Assembly: GCA_947184155.2 (NCBI GenBank)
Contig: CAMXCT020002713.1
Coordinates: 1 to 64,000 of the forward strand
Length of the DNA: 64,000 nucleotides
Direction: 5' to 3'
Origin: Cladocopium goreaui
Taxonomy: Eukaryota > Sar > Dinophyceae > Suessiales > Symbiodiniaceae
Positions 37,825-48,092 of the stretch are shown piece after piece. The notes under the pieces are model-generated. The model was not told where the DNA came from. It saw nothing but the letters and a program-made list of their open reading frames with translations, and searched no databases. The translations under genes and the position numbers were made by a program. Numbering within the stretch: the stretch's first letter is position 1; every line of letters starts with the position of its first letter.

Positions 37825-38695
37825 CCCGTTGGGTCAATGGCTGAGCAGTAAAGGTGGAGGGCAAACAGGAGGGCCATGCTCGCAATGTAGCCACCTTCGA
37901 ATGTCTGGACAGATAGGGCAAAAAGACCTGCGCCAGAGCTTCTGCCAACCTTTTGGGATAGCAAGCTGTAAGCCGACTGTAGAATGAACCATCCGGAAGT
38001 CGAAGGCCTGCAAAATTCAAATGTGACTTGGGGTTGTGATCACAGCCCAAACCAATGGCAAGGATGTCCACTTTGTTGGAGCAAAACAGCCAGGACTTCT
38101 GCCAGTCCTCCCCAAACCTGCAAGCTGCTGCCGCGGCAAGGTAGGGGGATGTAGCCCTGACCCAAGCACTCATAAGCCCGTCCAGCCATGTCATGCTGGT
38201 CAGAGGATTTTCAATGACGACAATGCCACCCTTCGCTGCCACCAAGGTCAAGATGTGCCGTGCCCGATCATGCACTGTGGCTGATTCTTGGACTTGAAGG
38301 TCCTGTAGGGCAGTATTCGTTGGCAATCCATCTAAAGCGGCCGGAGTTCGAACAGGTTTGGGGCCGTTAGGGCGAAGAGTCGCCATAGAATGTTTTGAAC
38401 AGTATGGAGCCGCTAGGGCCGCTCCAATCAGTCCTGATGCTGCCAAATCCAGGACGTTTTGAAAAACCAAATCATCAAGCAAGTCACAATGCTGTCCAAA
38501 AATTAAATCCACTGGTTCAATGGAATCTGCATGCAAAGCCCTCACCGCCACTGAGACTGGAGAGGATGCGCCAGAAAAAATATCAAGGAAATAAGCAAAT
38601 GAATCATGCAAACTGTCCACAACCATAGGCTCGGAGGCTGATGCACCTGGCCAAGCTCCCACAGAAAAATCGCCAGGGGGCGGCTCCAAGGCCAC
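37655..38695 (-). CDS. Element D pol, 5' part: eroded C5-methyltransferase-like domain
   Basis: 346 codons, in frame with gag through UGA at 38723-38725. FLDIFSGASS at about residues 36-45 matches motif I. AAPYCSKHS near 95-103 sits where Pro-Cys should be but has Pro-Tyr-Cys. VVIENPLTSMTW near 159-170 is the Glu-Asn-Pro box. The RT leader VEDGGGLISTAVW follows near the end, then a one-base shift. Element E carries a homologue. Given the altered Pro-Cys, catalytic activity is doubtful, though the fold seems kept. Confidence 0.65.
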   Translation of the reverse strand: MALEPPPGDFSVGAWPGASASEPMVVDSLHDSFAYFLDIFSGASSPVSVAVRALHADSIEPVDLIFGQHCDLLDDLVFQNVLDLAASGLIGAALAAPYCSKHSMATLRPNGPKPVRTPAALDGLPTNTALQDLQVQESATVHDRARHILTLVAAKGGIVVIENPLTSMTWLDGLMSAWVRATSPYLAAAAACRFGEDWQKSWLFCSNKVDILAIGLGCDHNPKSHLNFAGLRLPDGSFYSRLTACYPKRLAEALAQVFLPYLSRHSKVATLRAWPSCLPSTFTAQPLTQRVEDGGGLISTAVWHSPQAPDVLGGLRKRWTSRILRMGLHSHILSHFATGSKDPPII

Positions 38696-38722
38696 AGTTG
38701 AAGATGGCCCTTGGTCCGTTGG

Positions 38723-38725
38723 TCA
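38723..38725 (-). other. Gag-Pol UGA, element D
   Basis: ...KGAPH-UGA-CCA-ACG in one open frame. The residues before UGA (Pro-His) are the same as in B and E. Confidence 0.65.
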
Positions 38726-39913
38726 GTGTGGAGCACCCTTATGCGACTTGGCAGGATGCTTCTGTGCGCAAGGCGTTCCATCAGCCTTCGGAATGGGGCA
38801 AATGTGAAGAAACCTGCACGTGTCCCCACTGCCGCACTTGGAGAACTTCCAACGTATACAAATGCCCTTGCCATTGTGCTTTCTGACCCAACTCTCATTC
38901 CAGTCTTTCAGTCGATCATCCTTGCGAACTGGTGGTGGAGTACCCGGCTTTTTCGGGGTGGCCTTGGGTTCCACCTTCTTCGGAGTCGTTGGAGCATGTA
39001 GAGAACGAGGTCTGGGCTGCAAGGCTGTCTGCATGTCCTGGCGACAGTAGGCGATTTCAGACATGGTGTCACTCAGGGACCAGCTGTTGTCCCTCATGGC
39101 TGAAGTCACTGCCATCCAGACGGCTTTATCTGCTGCCAGAACCTCTTGCAAGTTCGGAGATCGCAATGATGAATCCACAGGTGCAGCCAGAGCCAACTCG
39201 TTAAACTTGTGGTGAAATTTCTTGATGACAATCAAATGAACCAACTGCAACATCGCCAGCGCGTTTGCAAGCAAGGTTTGAAATCGCATCAATACTGGTT
39301 CGACTGGGCCACCTGACGGGACGCTGGCTTCTGGGAAGTCCATCAGTTCCTGCTGGTTAAGCATGCGTTGAAGTAACTGATGATCTGATCGAGGCTTCCG
39401 ATTTTCCTGAAACAGCATCTCAGCATGTTCAGAGATACGATGACGCCATGGTGTCCATGTCCAAGTGCCGGCATCCACTTGCTCTTTCAAACTGGCAAGA
39501 AACATGAAGCTGGGAGTGGATTCCGGTGTCAACAATTCACCTGGGAAGTCTTCAACAAACTTAAGCTTCAGTTCCTTATGCTCCGACAGAGACAGCTTGG
39601 GTTTGGCTGCTGTTGCAAGGTTGGGTTCACATGGAATGCCACCTTTCGCCTGGCACGCTTCGTAGCATTGGCGGATAGCTCGTCTCAAACTAGCCGCACC
39701 TGGCGATAAGAGGTCAATCTGCTCCCCTAGATCATGTGGAGTGAGCTTTTCAATCATTTCATCCACGTGTCCATCACTGGGGACTGCAAAACCAAGCAAA
39801 GCTACAGAACGGTAGCCTAAAAGATTCAAGTTGGCAACAGTGGGTGCTGGAACTGCACAATTTTCCAATAGCTTCTTCAAAGCAGCGGGATCGTCCAGTG
39901 CAAGCTGTGCCAT
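38723..39913 (-). CDS. Element D gag-like protein with CCCH finger
   Basis: The AUG of MAQLALDDPAALKKLLENC (near 39913) is chosen; the longer opening to 40075 adds only a hydrophobic reading of TTTTTTCCTGTTTGGTTTG, an acceptor-like tract ending in GCGAG. Middle: FVEDFPGELLTPESTPSFMF and TWTPWRHRISEHAEML, shared with E gag. Finger: CIRWKFSKCGSGDTCRFLH then CPIPKADGTPCAQKHPAKSH. About 395 residues, intact. Function inferred as nucleocapsid-like. Confidence 0.75.
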   Translation of the reverse strand: MAQLALDDPAALKKLLENCAVPAPTVANLNLLGYRSVALLGFAVPSDGHVDEMIEKLTPHDLGEQIDLLSPGAASLRRAIRQCYEACQAKGGIPCEPNLATAAKPKLSLSEHKELKLKFVEDFPGELLTPESTPSFMFLASLKEQVDAGTWTWTPWRHRISEHAEMLFQENRKPRSDHQLLQRMLNQQELMDFPEASVPSGGPVEPVLMRFQTLLANALAMLQLVHLIVIKKFHHKFNELALAAPVDSSLRSPNLQEVLAADKAVWMAVTSAMRDNSWSLSDTMSEIAYCRQDMQTALQPRPRSLHAPTTPKKVEPKATPKKPGTPPPVRKDDRLKDWNESWVRKHNGKGICIRWKFSKCGSGDTCRFLHICPIPKADGTPCAQKHPAKSHKGAPH

Positions 39914-40352
39914 GGTGAGAATCTCGCAAATGAAACAAACCAAACAGGAAAAAACGGCAACTGAAAATTCCAAATGGTTGGCATGAAAGAAAATGCTGAC
40001 AAAATTGAAATGCTGAAAACTGTTGCGACATGCAAATGTGTCCCCTGTGCTGAGAGCCCAACACGCAAGGTCCACTGATTGAAATATGGTGGATTGCCAT
40101 CATCAAAATGCAAGTGAGAAATTCGAAAATGAATGCAAACAAGATCACAATGTGAGGCATGTCACTGCGGTGTTGGCATGCCACATGTTCCGCAGGATTT
40201 ATCCTGCTCCATTAAGGCTGCCAGCGGGCAACACCTTTTTGTCGCAATGGCAAGAGCAAGTGAGGGCTCTGCATGAATGCTAAAAAATTCACAAATGCCA
40301 CATATGGTGGGGGCATCTGGTGCAGCCAATGCTATCAACATAAAAGGACGAC

Positions 40353-40931
40353 CTATGGGTCCTTCAGCTGCGACACCCTTGTAATGTGCACGCCCACAAG
40401 GTCATGCAAATCACGTGTGCCATCAGCGGCATGGCGGATGGTGCCCCAGACCTCGAGGTTCCCACTCCGAGCAAGCTCTGCGGCAAAGTCATCGAAAAGC
40501 ATAGCTGCGGCATGCAGCTCCGACTGCCATAGAGCCGCCGTGTCTGGAGACAGGCCAGCAATGCTGTCCAACACAGCCCGTGATGGTTGTCTATAGTCCC
40601 ATGAGCGATAGCAAATGCTTTCGAGTTGGGCTACTTCTGACTGAAGCCCCACAATCGTTCGAGCCAGCACCCATGCCATCTTTGGCATCCAGGACCACGA
40701 ACCATGGACTGAGAGGAGCTGACATGCACGATTCAGCGCTTCTTTCGCATTCTCGCAGCGAATCAAAGCTCCATCCCCTCTCGGGGCCAGCCAGACCATC
40801 ATCAAGGCGACCGCCTGGGCAATCATGCCAGTTGTGCGGTTGTTGAATGTCAGCACAGGACTAGGAGGCATTGCGATCCAAGAGCAAAATGGAAAATGCC
40901 AAGTAACCCTGCACGAAATGCGAGTGTCCAA
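40353..40931 (-). CDS. Unrecognised ORF between YR and gag of element D
   Basis: 192 codons as opened; AUG of MPPSPVLTFNNRTTGM (near 40871) gives about 172. I do not recognise it. It is Ala/Leu/Trp-rich and predicted mostly helical by eye (KEALNRACQLLSVHGSWSW; LWQSELHAAAMLFDDFAAEL). No Cys/His finger, no catalytic motif, no signal peptide. It has ordinary composition without stops, on the element's strand, in a slot that is empty or minisatellite in the other elements. It could be an accessory protein specific to D. Confidence 0.5.
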   Translation of the reverse strand: MDTRISCRVTWHFPFCSWIAMPPSPVLTFNNRTTGMIAQAVALMMVWLAPRGDGALIRCENAKEALNRACQLLSVHGSWSWMPKMAWVLARTIVGLQSEVAQLESICYRSWDYRQPSRAVLDSIAGLSPDTAALWQSELHAAAMLFDDFAAELARSGNLEVWGTIRHAADGTRDLHDLVGVHITRVSQLKDP

Positions 40932-41200
40932 AAATTGATGAAACGTTTATAAATTGAAATTCAAGTCAATGACATGCGGAAATCAAAATGGGGTGTCTCG
41001 AATCTGGAGCCAAATCAAGATGCAGTGCTCACCATGCTGAGTCAAATGGACATCCCGTGAGTTGAGCTGCATGGACATCACAGCGGTGATGACACTGAAA
41101 CACATGCTGCGGCATCAGTGTTAAGTAAACACCCCACACCCAATGATGAAAAAAAAGAAACGCAATTAAAAATCACTGCAGCTGCGGCTGTTTTTTCCCT
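40932..41200. other. Element D spacer after YR
   Basis: No gene seen; A-rich on the plus strand, with a possible acceptor tract before 40931. Confidence 0.5.
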
Positions 41201-43447
41201 TCAGGCAACATGTGACATGATCTTGGCACATGCCCGTCGCAGGCATAATCTGGCTCCAACCGGCAAGCAATGGGTGAATTGTAAGTCACCTGAAATTGCA
41301 TTGGGGCGTGCCCCGCATCCAGTTCTGTAGGCCTGCAAAGTGGTGTCTTCATAGCACCGTGCCCGGTCCAAGCTGTCACATTGGATCGCCAGATGGGCAA
41401 CCTTCGTAATCGGGTTCACCAAGAACACCATTTCTTCTGGGGCCTCAGCAAGTTTCTCAGCAATTTTGAGAGGAACCTCGTCTTCCATGGCTGACTCTTC
41501 GGATGCTTCAGAGTCCTCCGCATCAGATGGTGCCTGTGGATCATCAGGTTCCTTGGCACGCTCTGGCATCTGGTCAGTCACAGCTGGCTGAGGTACCACT
41601 TGAAAAGGTAAAGGCTGCCAGGGAGGCAAAGAAATCGCAAAATCGGGAAGTGAAGGAGCACCTCCATGCAACATCGGCCTAAGTGGCCTGAAGCCTTCTG
41701 CAATTCGTTGGGCAATGGTGCCCTGAAGTACAAGCGCTGGTAGGGTGTCATCCCTACTATACAATGAAACAGAGCCATGAATCGAACTCCTGTGGTGGCC
41801 CTGGAGTTGTCTTTGCTCCCAGGGCAATTGCAGTTGTTGGGCCCAGCAAAGCAATGTCGTTTTACAGGAATGTGTTCCCAAAAGGTGAAAATCAGAGGGC
41901 TGGGCAGGTACCTGGTGAGCTTCATGGCACTTGCACAGCCAATAGCGCAGTAACTGCAAACCTCTGTCACGTGGCATTGGGCGAAGGAAAACTGGTTTCA
42001 TCAGGTCTGGGCCCACTTCTCTCAGCAGGAAGTCCACTTTGAATGTGGGGAAGCGCTGCTGGGTGTCATGCAATGCCTGTTGAACCACATTGAGCCACAC
42101 CTGTGCCCATGCCACCTGACCATGACGTCCCAGAAGTCCAAAAGCAAAACATGCAATAGGCATACCCCTGTTTGTCGTCTTGGTGTGGGACGCCAAAGCA
42201 AACATGGCATGCTGTTGTATCGTAAGCGTCTGGGGGTCCACCCACAAGGCATCCGACCAACGCAAGCTGCTCCAAATCAAGAAGAGCAAGGACCCCAGCT
42301 GTAACACATCGCATGCAGAGGTGGTTTTGGCAAGTACCATCTTTTCAAGAAAAACCACAAACGACAATGGAAGAGGAGCCGACTCACGCTTCTCCCTGAT
42401 GATGGCCGAGTGCAGATAGGCCTTGCACACGGATTGCTGCAGGGCCTGAAACAAGTCATCCAGTTGTGCATATCTGGCCATCCATGTCAATCCCTTATGG
42501 TATGCAGTGGCAACACCTAAAGGTCCATGTGCATGCTCTGCCAAGAAATCTGCCAGGATCGCGGCATTCGGCTGAAATGGGCACACTGTCAACTGTCGTG
42601 CAAAATCATGCCACCGTTTCCAAATGCGAAAATAAGATTGCAGAGTGGTTGGAGCAAACTTGGATAGCACACGAAGTCTGTGTTCATCCACATGGTTGGA
42701 GATGGCAGTTGATTGCACCAAACCACTAGCACGTCCCATTTCTTGTAAAATGTCAAGCCACTGTTGGTTGAGCGCAAGCTTAGCCTCTGACCATGCCTGT
42801 TGCATTGATGGCACAGGTCCCTGTTGTAGCTGGGTCGACAATGGGGTCCGCACCACTGGCATGTCTGAGCACATCACCCTAGAGGAAAAGGTCACTGGAG
42901 ATACCGACTTCTGAGGTTGAACTGCCAAATGAACATTGGATTCCAATGAAGCCCTTGACTTACAAACCGCATGAGGTGGTCTCCATAACGCTGCTGCATT
43001 TTGAAAAACAGGTGCAGCAAAAGAACGAGTACGTGTCTGAGGAGGCAACCATGGTGACACACTCGAAGCTCCCAACCATGTAGCCCTCCTGCCAGCCGTA
43101 CCCAATGGGTCTGAAGATCCTCCAGGTTGATAATTGAAATTATATGTACCCAAACCAGTCCAACGAGGTTGAAAGTCAACGTCCGGGTTAGTGTCTGAAC
43201 CAAACAGGTCAACAGGTGCAATTGAGCTCATGGCATCATGTTCTGACCAAAACGTCACCTCATGAGATGCAGCATCCTGAGTAACAAGCTCAAATGACCC
43301 TGATGACGAACAAGGAATTGGCTCAGCTGCATGTGGTGTTGCAGGTGCAGTAGGAACATTTCGTCGAAACCTTTTGACCACACACACCGGTGCTTCAGCA
43401 GGAATCATGCCAATGAAACTGCACAAGAAACCCGTCTTCCAAAACAT
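41201..43447 (-). CDS. Element D tyrosine recombinase
   Basis: 748 codons; the AUG of MIPAEAPVCVVKRFRR (about 43408) follows GGGTTTCTTGTGCAG on the minus strand and may be the real start. Long variable N-terminus, then core-binding FAPTTLQSYFRIWKRWHDFA. Catalytic: Arg in SSLRWSDALWVD, HxxK in GTHSCKTTLLCWA, QGHHRSSIHGS, and LYSRDDTLPAL. Acidic linker (SDAEDSEASEESAMEDE), then VFLVNPITKVAHLA and a Cys module (CLRRAC). Intact. Confidence 0.85.
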   Translation of the reverse strand: MFWKTGFLCSFIGMIPAEAPVCVVKRFRRNVPTAPATPHAAEPIPCSSSGSFELVTQDAASHEVTFWSEHDAMSSIAPVDLFGSDTNPDVDFQPRWTGLGTYNFNYQPGGSSDPLGTAGRRATWLGASSVSPWLPPQTRTRSFAAPVFQNAAALWRPPHAVCKSRASLESNVHLAVQPQKSVSPVTFSSRVMCSDMPVVRTPLSTQLQQGPVPSMQQAWSEAKLALNQQWLDILQEMGRASGLVQSTAISNHVDEHRLRVLSKFAPTTLQSYFRIWKRWHDFARQLTVCPFQPNAAILADFLAEHAHGPLGVATAYHKGLTWMARYAQLDDLFQALQQSVCKAYLHSAIIREKRESAPLPLSFVVFLEKMVLAKTTSACDVLQLGSLLFLIWSSLRWSDALWVDPQTLTIQQHAMFALASHTKTTNRGMPIACFAFGLLGRHGQVAWAQVWLNVVQQALHDTQQRFPTFKVDFLLREVGPDLMKPVFLRPMPRDRGLQLLRYWLCKCHEAHQVPAQPSDFHLLGTHSCKTTLLCWAQQLQLPWEQRQLQGHHRSSIHGSVSLYSRDDTLPALVLQGTIAQRIAEGFRPLRPMLHGGAPSLPDFAISLPPWQPLPFQVVPQPAVTDQMPERAKEPDDPQAPSDAEDSEASEESAMEDEVPLKIAEKLAEAPEEMVFLVNPITKVAHLAIQCDSLDRARCYEDTTLQAYRTGCGARPNAISGDLQFTHCLPVGARLCLRRACAKIMSHVA

Positions 43448-43527
43448 GCCACAGAAATCAAATCAGGTTGCAAAATTGGAGAAGTAAACCACTCATCCCA
43501 AAACCTGTTGATCCATGGCCCAAAAGA

Positions 43528-43729
43528 AAAAGGAAAACGAAAGGTAGAGCAGCGGTCTACCAAAACCACAACTTGACCCAAAATGGCAGCCACAAACCGG
43601 ATCACCCCTGCAAAACCAAAAAACCTAGAAAACACAAGACACAGGTTTTCAGGTTTAAGAAACGGGTTTTGCAAAACACAAGAGGCCGGTTTCTTACTAG
43701 TGAACAAAACCGATCAAGCTCGTGTACAG
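43528..43729 (-). repeat. Element D terminal repeat A1
   Basis: Outer 5' repeat. The end of the interrupted C pol frame runs into it for about 35 codons (HELDRFCSLVRNRP...). Confidence 0.9.
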
Positions 43730-46349
43730 CTTGTAAAACATATTTGCCTGCCAGACCAAATATCTGGCCATGTGCAAACGTCAGCTTACCATTCAAGACT
43801 TGGCCCTCCTTGTACTGCAGGGTGCCCAGGTTCACAACACTGGTGATTAGCTCAACCAAGTCTTTTTTGCGCTTCTCGGTGTTCATAACTTTGATCTCCC
43901 CAGCAATGGTCTCGGCCAGGGAAATTGAGACACCCAAAGACGCCACCACTTCAGAAAAAGTGTCAGCCTTCGGCCCTTCTTTATCATATGCCCACCCCAA
44001 CATCTCGAAAAGCAAGCTCATGGCCGACTCACTGCTGCTCTGTAGTTGAGGGGTGGCAATGACCACAAAATCGTCATAGTAACATGTTGTAGGTAGAAGC
44101 AAACACTTACAAGCAAGCCACTGTATGCATCTGGAGCATCGTATGAAAGCATTCACCGCTGCCTTTGACCCAAATGGCAAGCAAACTTGCGAGAAGACCT
44201 CATTGGCCCGCTTGCGCGGATTGTAGACACATATGTATGAAAATGCCCTTGAGGTCGGAGCCACACATAACTGCCGATAGGCTGCTGCTAAGTCAAAGGA
44301 GCGAGCTTTCAACTCCGTGCTCCGTCCAACACTGCTCAGCCCAGTCATAAGCTGCAACATCATAGCACAAATTACATCCACGTTGTCAGCTGTAGCCTGG
44401 TCCTTGACCGTAACTGTTGCATTAACTGAGCTCATACTGTAATCATCTATAGGACGAAGCTTCTCACCCTGCTGCAAGGCAAAGCGCCTTGAGACAACTG
44501 CATTTGGCTCCAGCGAATCCCAGGGTAGGGGGCCAAGAAGCCAGCCCCTCTCGACCTCATCAAGGGTTTTTTGGTAAAGCATCTCATCCAAATTTGGATC
44601 ACCGCAAGACGCGCTAGCAGTCCTCATGGCAACACGAGCCCTGCCAGCGTTAGGGGCAAGCTCACCCACCGCCATCGTAGCAGGAACAAGTTTCGCTGGC
44701 AGCATCCCGCCAGCAGTCGGCAGCTCACCCACCAAGTCAAAGCCACGCTTGAGATCTTGCACCAGGCCAACGTCAGGATACTCCTCGTCCTGCAGGATAC
44801 GCTCCAATAAAGCAATGCGCTTTGCAGACATGATGCTCCTCATGGGGCCAGGCATGTCTTGTAAGATGGCGGCTTCTTCTTCTTTCAAAGCTGCAGCCAT
44901 TGGCAGGTACTTGCCAAACCATTTGCATCTGTGAATGACAATATCATGATAAGACCAGTGTACGTTGGCATCAACCGCAACCTGCATAACATCCGAAATC
45001 CCTGACATGAGGTGTTGAGGGTGTCCCGCATGTGCTACTTGTTCCAAGAAAAACTCAGGTGACCAAAAACGTCCAAAAATAACTTCATCCGATTCCATCT
45101 CTTTGTCACATTTCACTTGCAGGACCCCTGCACATTGGTTGCAGTCCTTGTCAGTTTTGTCCTCTGTTGCCGTCATGCCATCACCCAAACTTTGTGTAAC
45201 ATTCGCCTGCAGCAAGTCCAAGGCAACAGTACTGTCGCCGCAACTGGTACACCCCTTTTGAGGAGTGCGGCGAAGCATACGAGTCTGGCATGGAATGAAA
45301 ATTTCACCATTGTCACATAGAAAATTGTGGCATTGCATTGTATTACACTTTGAATCCAAAGGAATATCGACAGCCCTGGGCACATGACGTACTTGTAGCA
45401 CCTTTTGAAATTCAGGCACAAGCTGTGGCATACGTTTTGGCTGTTGATTCGTAGCCACTGCAGCCGACCGTGCCAGTTTCACACGCTTGGCAAGGTCTAA
45501 AGAACCCCACTGATGGAGTTTCTGTAAATGCTCTGCCACACCACGCACCAAAACCTCACAAAAATTCTTTGGATACTCAGCTTCCAAAGCAGTGTCAAAT
45601 TGACCATCACGAAACTCATAAGGTGCATGCTCATGTAAACCATCACATTGAATTGCATAAGAACCCAGGTTCTCACAGTTGGTGGCGATGCCAGTACGCT
45701 TCAGTCGTTTGCCACCAAACATACACATATCAAACTGAAAAAACAAAACCTGAGTCTGCTCCTGGATTTGCTGGAAATATGAGGTTTGCCAAAGCCAGCT
45801 TCGCAACGGATTCTCAATGGTCCAAACTGTAGTGGAAGGCAAGCTCAAAATGAGCTTTTGCATGAAGTGATACAACCTGTTGGCCGCCCTGAGTCGGTCA
45901 CGCGAATTCTGACTCAGCAAATGTGGAGGTAGTCCATCTGGGAAGTGCTTTGACCGCATCGGTCGTGGCCCAAAATGTGTCTTTGACATCCTACGCTCCC
46001 GTGCACGAGAAGCTGTACCGCATGGGATCCCAAAATGGACCCAAACGCATCTCGGGTCTGACACCCATTGCATGACCATCTCTTGAACTTCAGGTTTCTG
46101 AAGATCCAAGCAAATCACCTGACTTTTGGGATGCTTCACTTTGTGATCAATTCCAAAACTATCAGGGAGAAGTGTCCTGATGCACGCAGTGAGGCCAGCT
46201 GTACCGCAAAACAGTTCAATACCGAAGCAGCCTTCCAGAGGTATCTCGACAGGATTGTGCGTTGCTCCATCATTAGCTGGCATCTTAGGCACATTGTTTG
46301 TCGTAGAGCATTGCACAAAGTCCCTTTTGGATCCTCTGCCAGCCTGTTT
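43730..46349 (-). CDS. Element C pol, 5' part: C5-methyltransferase-like domain and RT
   Basis: Open from the codon after the gag UGA (46350) to the D insertion; first listed start is GUG at 46316. Counted from there: motif I GIELFCGTAG at 32-41, IDH at 56-58, motif IV GIPCGTASRAR at 96-106, motif VI TIENPLRSWLW at 166-176, and RTGIATNCENLG where a target-recognition region would follow. RT: LRPIDDYSMSSVNATV, motif A (ARSFDLAAAYRQL), LPFGSKAAVNAFIRC, catalytic CYYDDFVVIAT near 745-752, and LAGKYVLQA at the D junction. Best-preserved methyltransferase-like domain in the window. Substrate unknown. Confidence 0.85.
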
Positions 46350-46352
46350 TCA
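46350..46352 (-). other. Gag-Pol UGA, element C
   Basis: ...EHEGQ-UGA-AAA-CAG in one frame, pol open immediately after. The next base is A, a weaker readthrough context than the C seen in the others. Confidence 0.6.
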
Positions 46353-47570
46353 TTGGCCCTCATGTTCCGTCTGAGGGTGGTTCTTGTAGCACCCTGGCAT
46401 ACAACACACATGTTCACGAGGACATTTCTTATCCTTGCACTTGCCCAGATTGAAGTTGAAACAGATTGCTTTTCCCGAAGGCGTCTTGTGATGCATCCCA
46501 TGAAGCTGATGTGGCATCGGCTGCCTCTTGTTCTTGCCTCCCCCTTTGCCCTTGGAGCTAGGGGCACCTCCAGTCTTCTTACCCCCGGGCGTTTTCTTGA
46601 TTGGGGGAGTCTTTGTACCGGCTGCATTCGAAGTCTTATCATCATCACGGTGGCGTCCCAAGGGCACCGGCAGCATATGATATGTCACCGTGACATCATT
46701 GTGCAACTGGTCAAAAGCCAAATCAAGTGGTAAAACTCCAGCTGCATTGATGTGGTAAGGCGGGGACACTGTTTCTGCCAGCCTCATGAAAGCCTGTCTG
46801 TCAGCACGCAAAAGTTGCGCATGCCCTGGACGGCCAAACCCAGGAGCAGGTGACTGGGTCAACAGCGCAAACAATCGGTTCACAAACTTCATAACTGTAT
46901 TGAAAGATGCCATGCCCACCAAATCCATAGCTAATGCACGACGTGTCATAGCTTGCAACAGACTGAGGTCACTGGTGATGTCTGTCTCTTGATCATGTGG
47001 TTTGTCCTTTACCACCAGGCTGCCGCGCGTCTCGTCAAGCTTGATCTGCTTGTCCGGCTTGTCACCTGAAAGTTCCTGTTGACGCGTCATGCATTTGCCT
47101 GGAGATATGTATTTCATCTCACCAGTCTCAAGCATGGCTGAAAACTGATCATACAGCCAATGACTTGGTTCCATGGGCCCAGACAATTCCAAACCTTGAA
47201 GTCGCTGACGCTGGGCTTCAATTCTAGCAGATCGCTCAGCAGGTGCTACCCTACGTGTGCTGGCATCATCAGGTGAGTGCACAGTTGAACGTAGGCTTGC
47301 AATGGTCAAAGTCTGTGCTTCAAACAACACAGGCTTCACAGCTGTTATCTCACTGAGTGTAGGGCCCACACCAAGACGCAAATGATTCATGAACTCTGTC
47401 ACTTGTTCAGTTGTAGGAGCAACACCAGGCGTTGTCACTGCATATGCCAAACGCCCTAACTTGTTGAGATCATTCCTGCCAAACGCTTCAATCCACTGCT
47501 CATTGAGGCCAGCACGCTTAGCTTGCGACTCAAACGCCGCCACCGATTCAAGCAAGGTGTTGCTAGCCAT
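46350..47570 (-). CDS. Element C gag-like protein with CCCH finger
   Basis: 406 residues from MASNTLLESVAAFESQ. Homologous along its length to B gag (AMTRRALAMDLVGMASF; PSHWLYDQFSAMLE). Gly/Lys-rich basic region (KKTGGAPSSKGKGGGKNK), then the finger CFNFNLGKCKDKKCPREH and CCMPGCYKNH. TTTCTTTTACTGCCTTTCTTAG precedes the start by about 20 bp, an acceptor-like sequence. Intact. Confidence 0.75.
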   Translation of the reverse strand: MASNTLLESVAAFESQAKRAGLNEQWIEAFGRNDLNKLGRLAYAVTTPGVAPTTEQVTEFMNHLRLGVGPTLSEITAVKPVLFEAQTLTIASLRSTVHSPDDASTRRVAPAERSARIEAQRQRLQGLELSGPMEPSHWLYDQFSAMLETGEMKYISPGKCMTRQQELSGDKPDKQIKLDETRGSLVVKDKPHDQETDITSDLSLLQAMTRRALAMDLVGMASFNTVMKFVNRLFALLTQSPAPGFGRPGHAQLLRADRQAFMRLAETVSPPYHINAAGVLPLDLAFDQLHNDVTVTYHMLPVPLGRHRDDDKTSNAAGTKTPPIKKTPGGKKTGGAPSSKGKGGGKNKRQPMPHQLHGMHHKTPSGKAICFNFNLGKCKDKKCPREHVCCMPGCYKNHPQTEHEGQ

Positions 47571-48092
47571 TCTGACACACGCGATCTAAGAAAGGCAGTA
47601 AAAGAAAGTTGTTGGATTCATCAGCACCAAAATTCACATTATTGAAGTTGAACATGCAGCGAGAAAAATTAAGACAGTGAAAGCATCTCAAAAATCATGT
47701 CGTGCAAAATGAATGACATCGTGTTGTGATAATGCTGAGGCTTGACACATATGTGCGCATTCGCACTTCGAGCTGTGGCCATAACTCTGCAATGAGATAC
47801 AAACATGTGTTCTCACATGACTCCAAAAAATGAGTCCATCTCACCGTGCATTCACGGCACATCTGACATCATGTCGGTTGAGCATTCTCAAGAAACATCT
47901 GATCACTCACAAATTCAACTGTCATTTCAGTGTTCTTTCTGAGAGCTGCCACGCACATTTTCCAAGCCACAGCTGAGATACAAACCAGTTCCTGCTGTTA
48001 CGCAGGGTCCCTATGTCTGTCGACAGGGTGCACAAATGAAAGGAATGAAACAACATGCATGAAATCAAAGGTCAGAAAATGCAAATGAAATT
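47571..48092. other. Element C spacer between YR and gag
   Basis: About 520 bp with no gene or tandem repeat that I can see; ends in the acceptor-like tract before gag. Confidence 0.5.

Larger units (their letters stand above)
34671..43729 (-). mobile_element. Element D: YR retroelement nested in C pol
   Basis: About 9.06 kb. Minus strand: A1 43729-43528, YR, an unrecognised ORF, gag, MTase-like/RT/RNase H, B1 35553-35284, A2 35284-35083, 142-bp linker, B2 34940-34671. A single G is shared at 34671, 35284 and 43729. Removing D restores an open C pol frame (GKYVLQA-VSDHVY). YR, gag and the extra ORF are intact. Pol has one frameshift at a C6 run, making this the least damaged full element. 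Confidence 0.9.

Noticed and set aside
45470-46733. Plus-strand ORFs opposite C pol and gag
   Set aside because: Shadow frames of well-supported minus-strand genes.
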